From Wenzhouxiangellaceae bacterium (GTDB lineage Bacteria; Pseudomonadota; Gammaproteobacteria; Xanthomonadales; Wenzhouxiangellaceae), in NCBI GenBank assembly GCA_018334995.1, contig JAGXKW010000013.1:1-62199 (forward strand): a stretch of DNA of 62,199 bases. Direction: 5' to 3'. Below, one piece after another: positions 61,317-62,199 of this stretch (positions within the stretch are counted from its first letter, which is position 1; the number at the start of each line of letters is the position of its first letter). The translations under genes were made by a program, and so were the position numbers. The notes beneath the pieces were generated by a model. It was not told the DNA's origin. It searched no databases and saw only the letters and a list, made by a program, of their open reading frames with translations.

Positions 61317-61717
61317 GAACCCCAGCACCGGTCAGAAGAAGTTTCGCCAGTTACCTTACGTTGGCCCAGGTTGTCGAACTTAAACGTGCCACAAGAATCC
61401 TTTTCTTGTGAGCTTCCCGCTACTGGTGTTGCCGACAAGGTAAATTTACCGCCATTGTCAGAAGGGGTGGAGGTAAGCGAATAGAACCCATCTTCAGTGG
61501 AACTTGGAATCCTGCTCTCGCAACCAGCGTACGTATTCATGCGCGTGAAACAACGCTCCATGGTCTGTGCGGCCGCCATCAGACCTGAAACTGCGTCAGC
61601 GCGACGTGCTTTTTGCACCTGATTCTGATACGCAGGCAACGCAATCCCGACGAGAATCGCCAGAATGGCGACCGTGATCATCAATTCGATGAGGGTGAAT
61701 CCTCTAGTGTTCTTCAT
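61313..61717 (-). CDS. pilE: Type IV pilin PilE-like protein
   Basis: A 134-residue type IVa prepilin. The short leader MKNTRG precedes FTLIELMITVAILAILVGIALPAYQNQVQKARRADAVSG. Two Cys pairs follow: C55/C64, and one near the C-terminus (DSCGTF and DRCWGS) forming the pilin D-region. ATG 61717 has GGGGA six bases upstream. In minor-pilin clusters this gene is usually last, but here it is first. Confidence 0.9.
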   Translation of the reverse strand: MKNTRGFTLIELMITVAILAILVGIALPAYQNQVQKARRADAVSGLMAAAQTMERCFTRMNTYAGCESRIPSSTEDGFYSLTSTPSDNGGKFTLSATPVAGSSQEKDSCGTFKFDNLGQRKVTGETSSDRCWGS

Positions 61718-61908
61718 GCAGCTTCCCCATTCATGTTCCAAAGCGCATTCTGCGGTGTTTTCTGCGCCTGGACAAGGCCATGATCCCCTTTGCGCAAAAG
61801 CCGGCAGTCTGAAGCGCGATTCCAGCCGAAGGCCTTTCCGTCTTCCATTTCCGGCTGTAATCCCTCGCGGTGCGGCGTGGGCCGCACGTAATGCGCCACG
61901 TACAGCAT
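61714..61908 (-). CDS. Possible small ORF upstream of pilE
   Basis: A 64-codon frame, beginning MLYVAHYVRPTPH, whose stop overlaps the pilE start by 4 bp (ATGA). Many early codons end in G or C as in local genes, but its ribosome site is weak and I recognise no domain. It may be a coupled leader peptide or a chance frame. Confidence 0.25.
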   Translation of the reverse strand: MLYVAHYVRPTPHREGLQPEMEDGKAFGWNRASDCRLLRKGDHGLVQAQKTPQNALWNMNGEAA

Positions 61909-62199
61909 CTGCCTGGGGCCCGAGAAAATCCAGCGATTTCCGATAAATGGTCGAATTTCCGGACCGGGCGGTTGTCAGGGGCCATTTTTGGACCCAAAAG
62001 CGCATTTCGAGATGTTGTGAAGGTCGGTTCTGCTTCCCGGCCGCCATTGGGCCCGGGGCGGGCGTGGGCGTGCTGTTTCGCGGTCTGATCGGCTGCCGGC
62101 GCGGGCCCGGGCGGCCCGGCGCGACGACCGGGATGCGGCTGATCCGGTTATAATCTTCACCTTATTCGCGCGACAATTCGTCCAGCGACCTGCGCGCCG
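61718..62199. other. Upstream region of the minor-pilin operon and window end
   Basis: Apart from the possible small ORF, I see no gene in these 482 bp. The minus-strand promoter for pilE should lie here; I could not find a convincing -24/-12 or -35/-10 pair. Near the end, TATAAT at 62149-62154 on the + strand suggests a promoter for a gene beyond the window. Confidence 0.3.
62149..62154 (+). promoter_or_regulatory. Candidate -10 box near the window end
   Basis: A perfect TATAAT in otherwise GC-rich DNA, with no clear -35 at the right distance. It would drive a gene starting beyond position 62199. Confidence 0.3.

Noticed and set aside
61718-61960. Sigma54 promoter for pilE
   Set aside because: A ctgccggcttttgc sequence on the minus strand resembles -24/-12 elements, but the GG-N10-GC spacing fails.

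Overview
This GC-rich window looks like chromosomal DNA of an aerobic or respiring gammaproteobacterium. The evidence is a complete F-type ATP synthase operon, FadE-type acyl-CoA dehydrogenases, ubiquinone genes (ubiA, ubiK), TamA/TamB, a BtuB receptor under a cobalamin riboswitch, and type IV minor pilins. The gene set would fit a Xanthomonadales/Chromatiales-like lineage, possibly salt-adapted given the BCCT/MscS cluster, but that placement is inference; no rRNA is present to test it.

Layout. 1-7.4 kb: atpIBEFHAGDC, all on +, with atpI cut by the window edge. 7.5-12.5 kb: small envelope proteins (a DUF3465 lipoprotein and a bactofilin-like repeat lipoprotein), a YdcH-like protein, then an alpha/beta hydrolase-fadE pair. 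12.5-16.2 kb: cobalamin riboswitch, btuB-type receptor, apbE and a DUF937 protein. 16.3-21.4 kb, on -: a membrane protein, sufT, an M1 aminopeptidase lipoprotein, bacterioferritin and PII. 21.5-30.7 kb, on +: ubiK, a GST, a YifB/ComM ATPase, tamA-tamB, a DUF3144 protein and tRNA-Ile2(CAU). 30.8-33.4 kb: a RES-Xre toxin-antitoxin pair with repeat operators, a cupin and a ChaC-like protein. 33.5-42.5 kb: an S9 peptidase, a CPA2 antiporter, an AraC regulator and an RND efflux pair. 43.2-51.4 kb, on +: an apparent envelope/osmotic-stress run of MscS-like channel, YbaY-NlpE-META lipoprotein, DUF4136 lipoprotein, BCCT transporter and a two-domain solute-binding lipoprotein. 51.5-56.5 kb: a secreted unknown, an acyl-CoA dehydrogenase, ubiA and an MFS transporter. 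56.5-61.7 kb, on -: a visibly AT-richer minor-pilin operon (pilE-fimT-pilV-pilW-large pilX-like) ending in a LytS/AlgZ-type histidine kinase.

Two loci stand out as candidate undescribed systems. The first is the BCCT transporter translationally coupled (4-bp overlap) to a lipoprotein that joins an OsmF-like and a TAXI-like binding domain and ends in a transmembrane anchor. This suggests a binding-protein-assisted secondary transporter, or a sensor, for compatible solutes. The second is the minor-pilin operon, where a roughly 570-residue PilX-like protein with a beta-helix-like region is followed 3 bp later by a histidine kinase in place of the usual pilY1. The window also carries several different extragenic palindromic repeats; one of them supplies the stop codon of the MFS gene.
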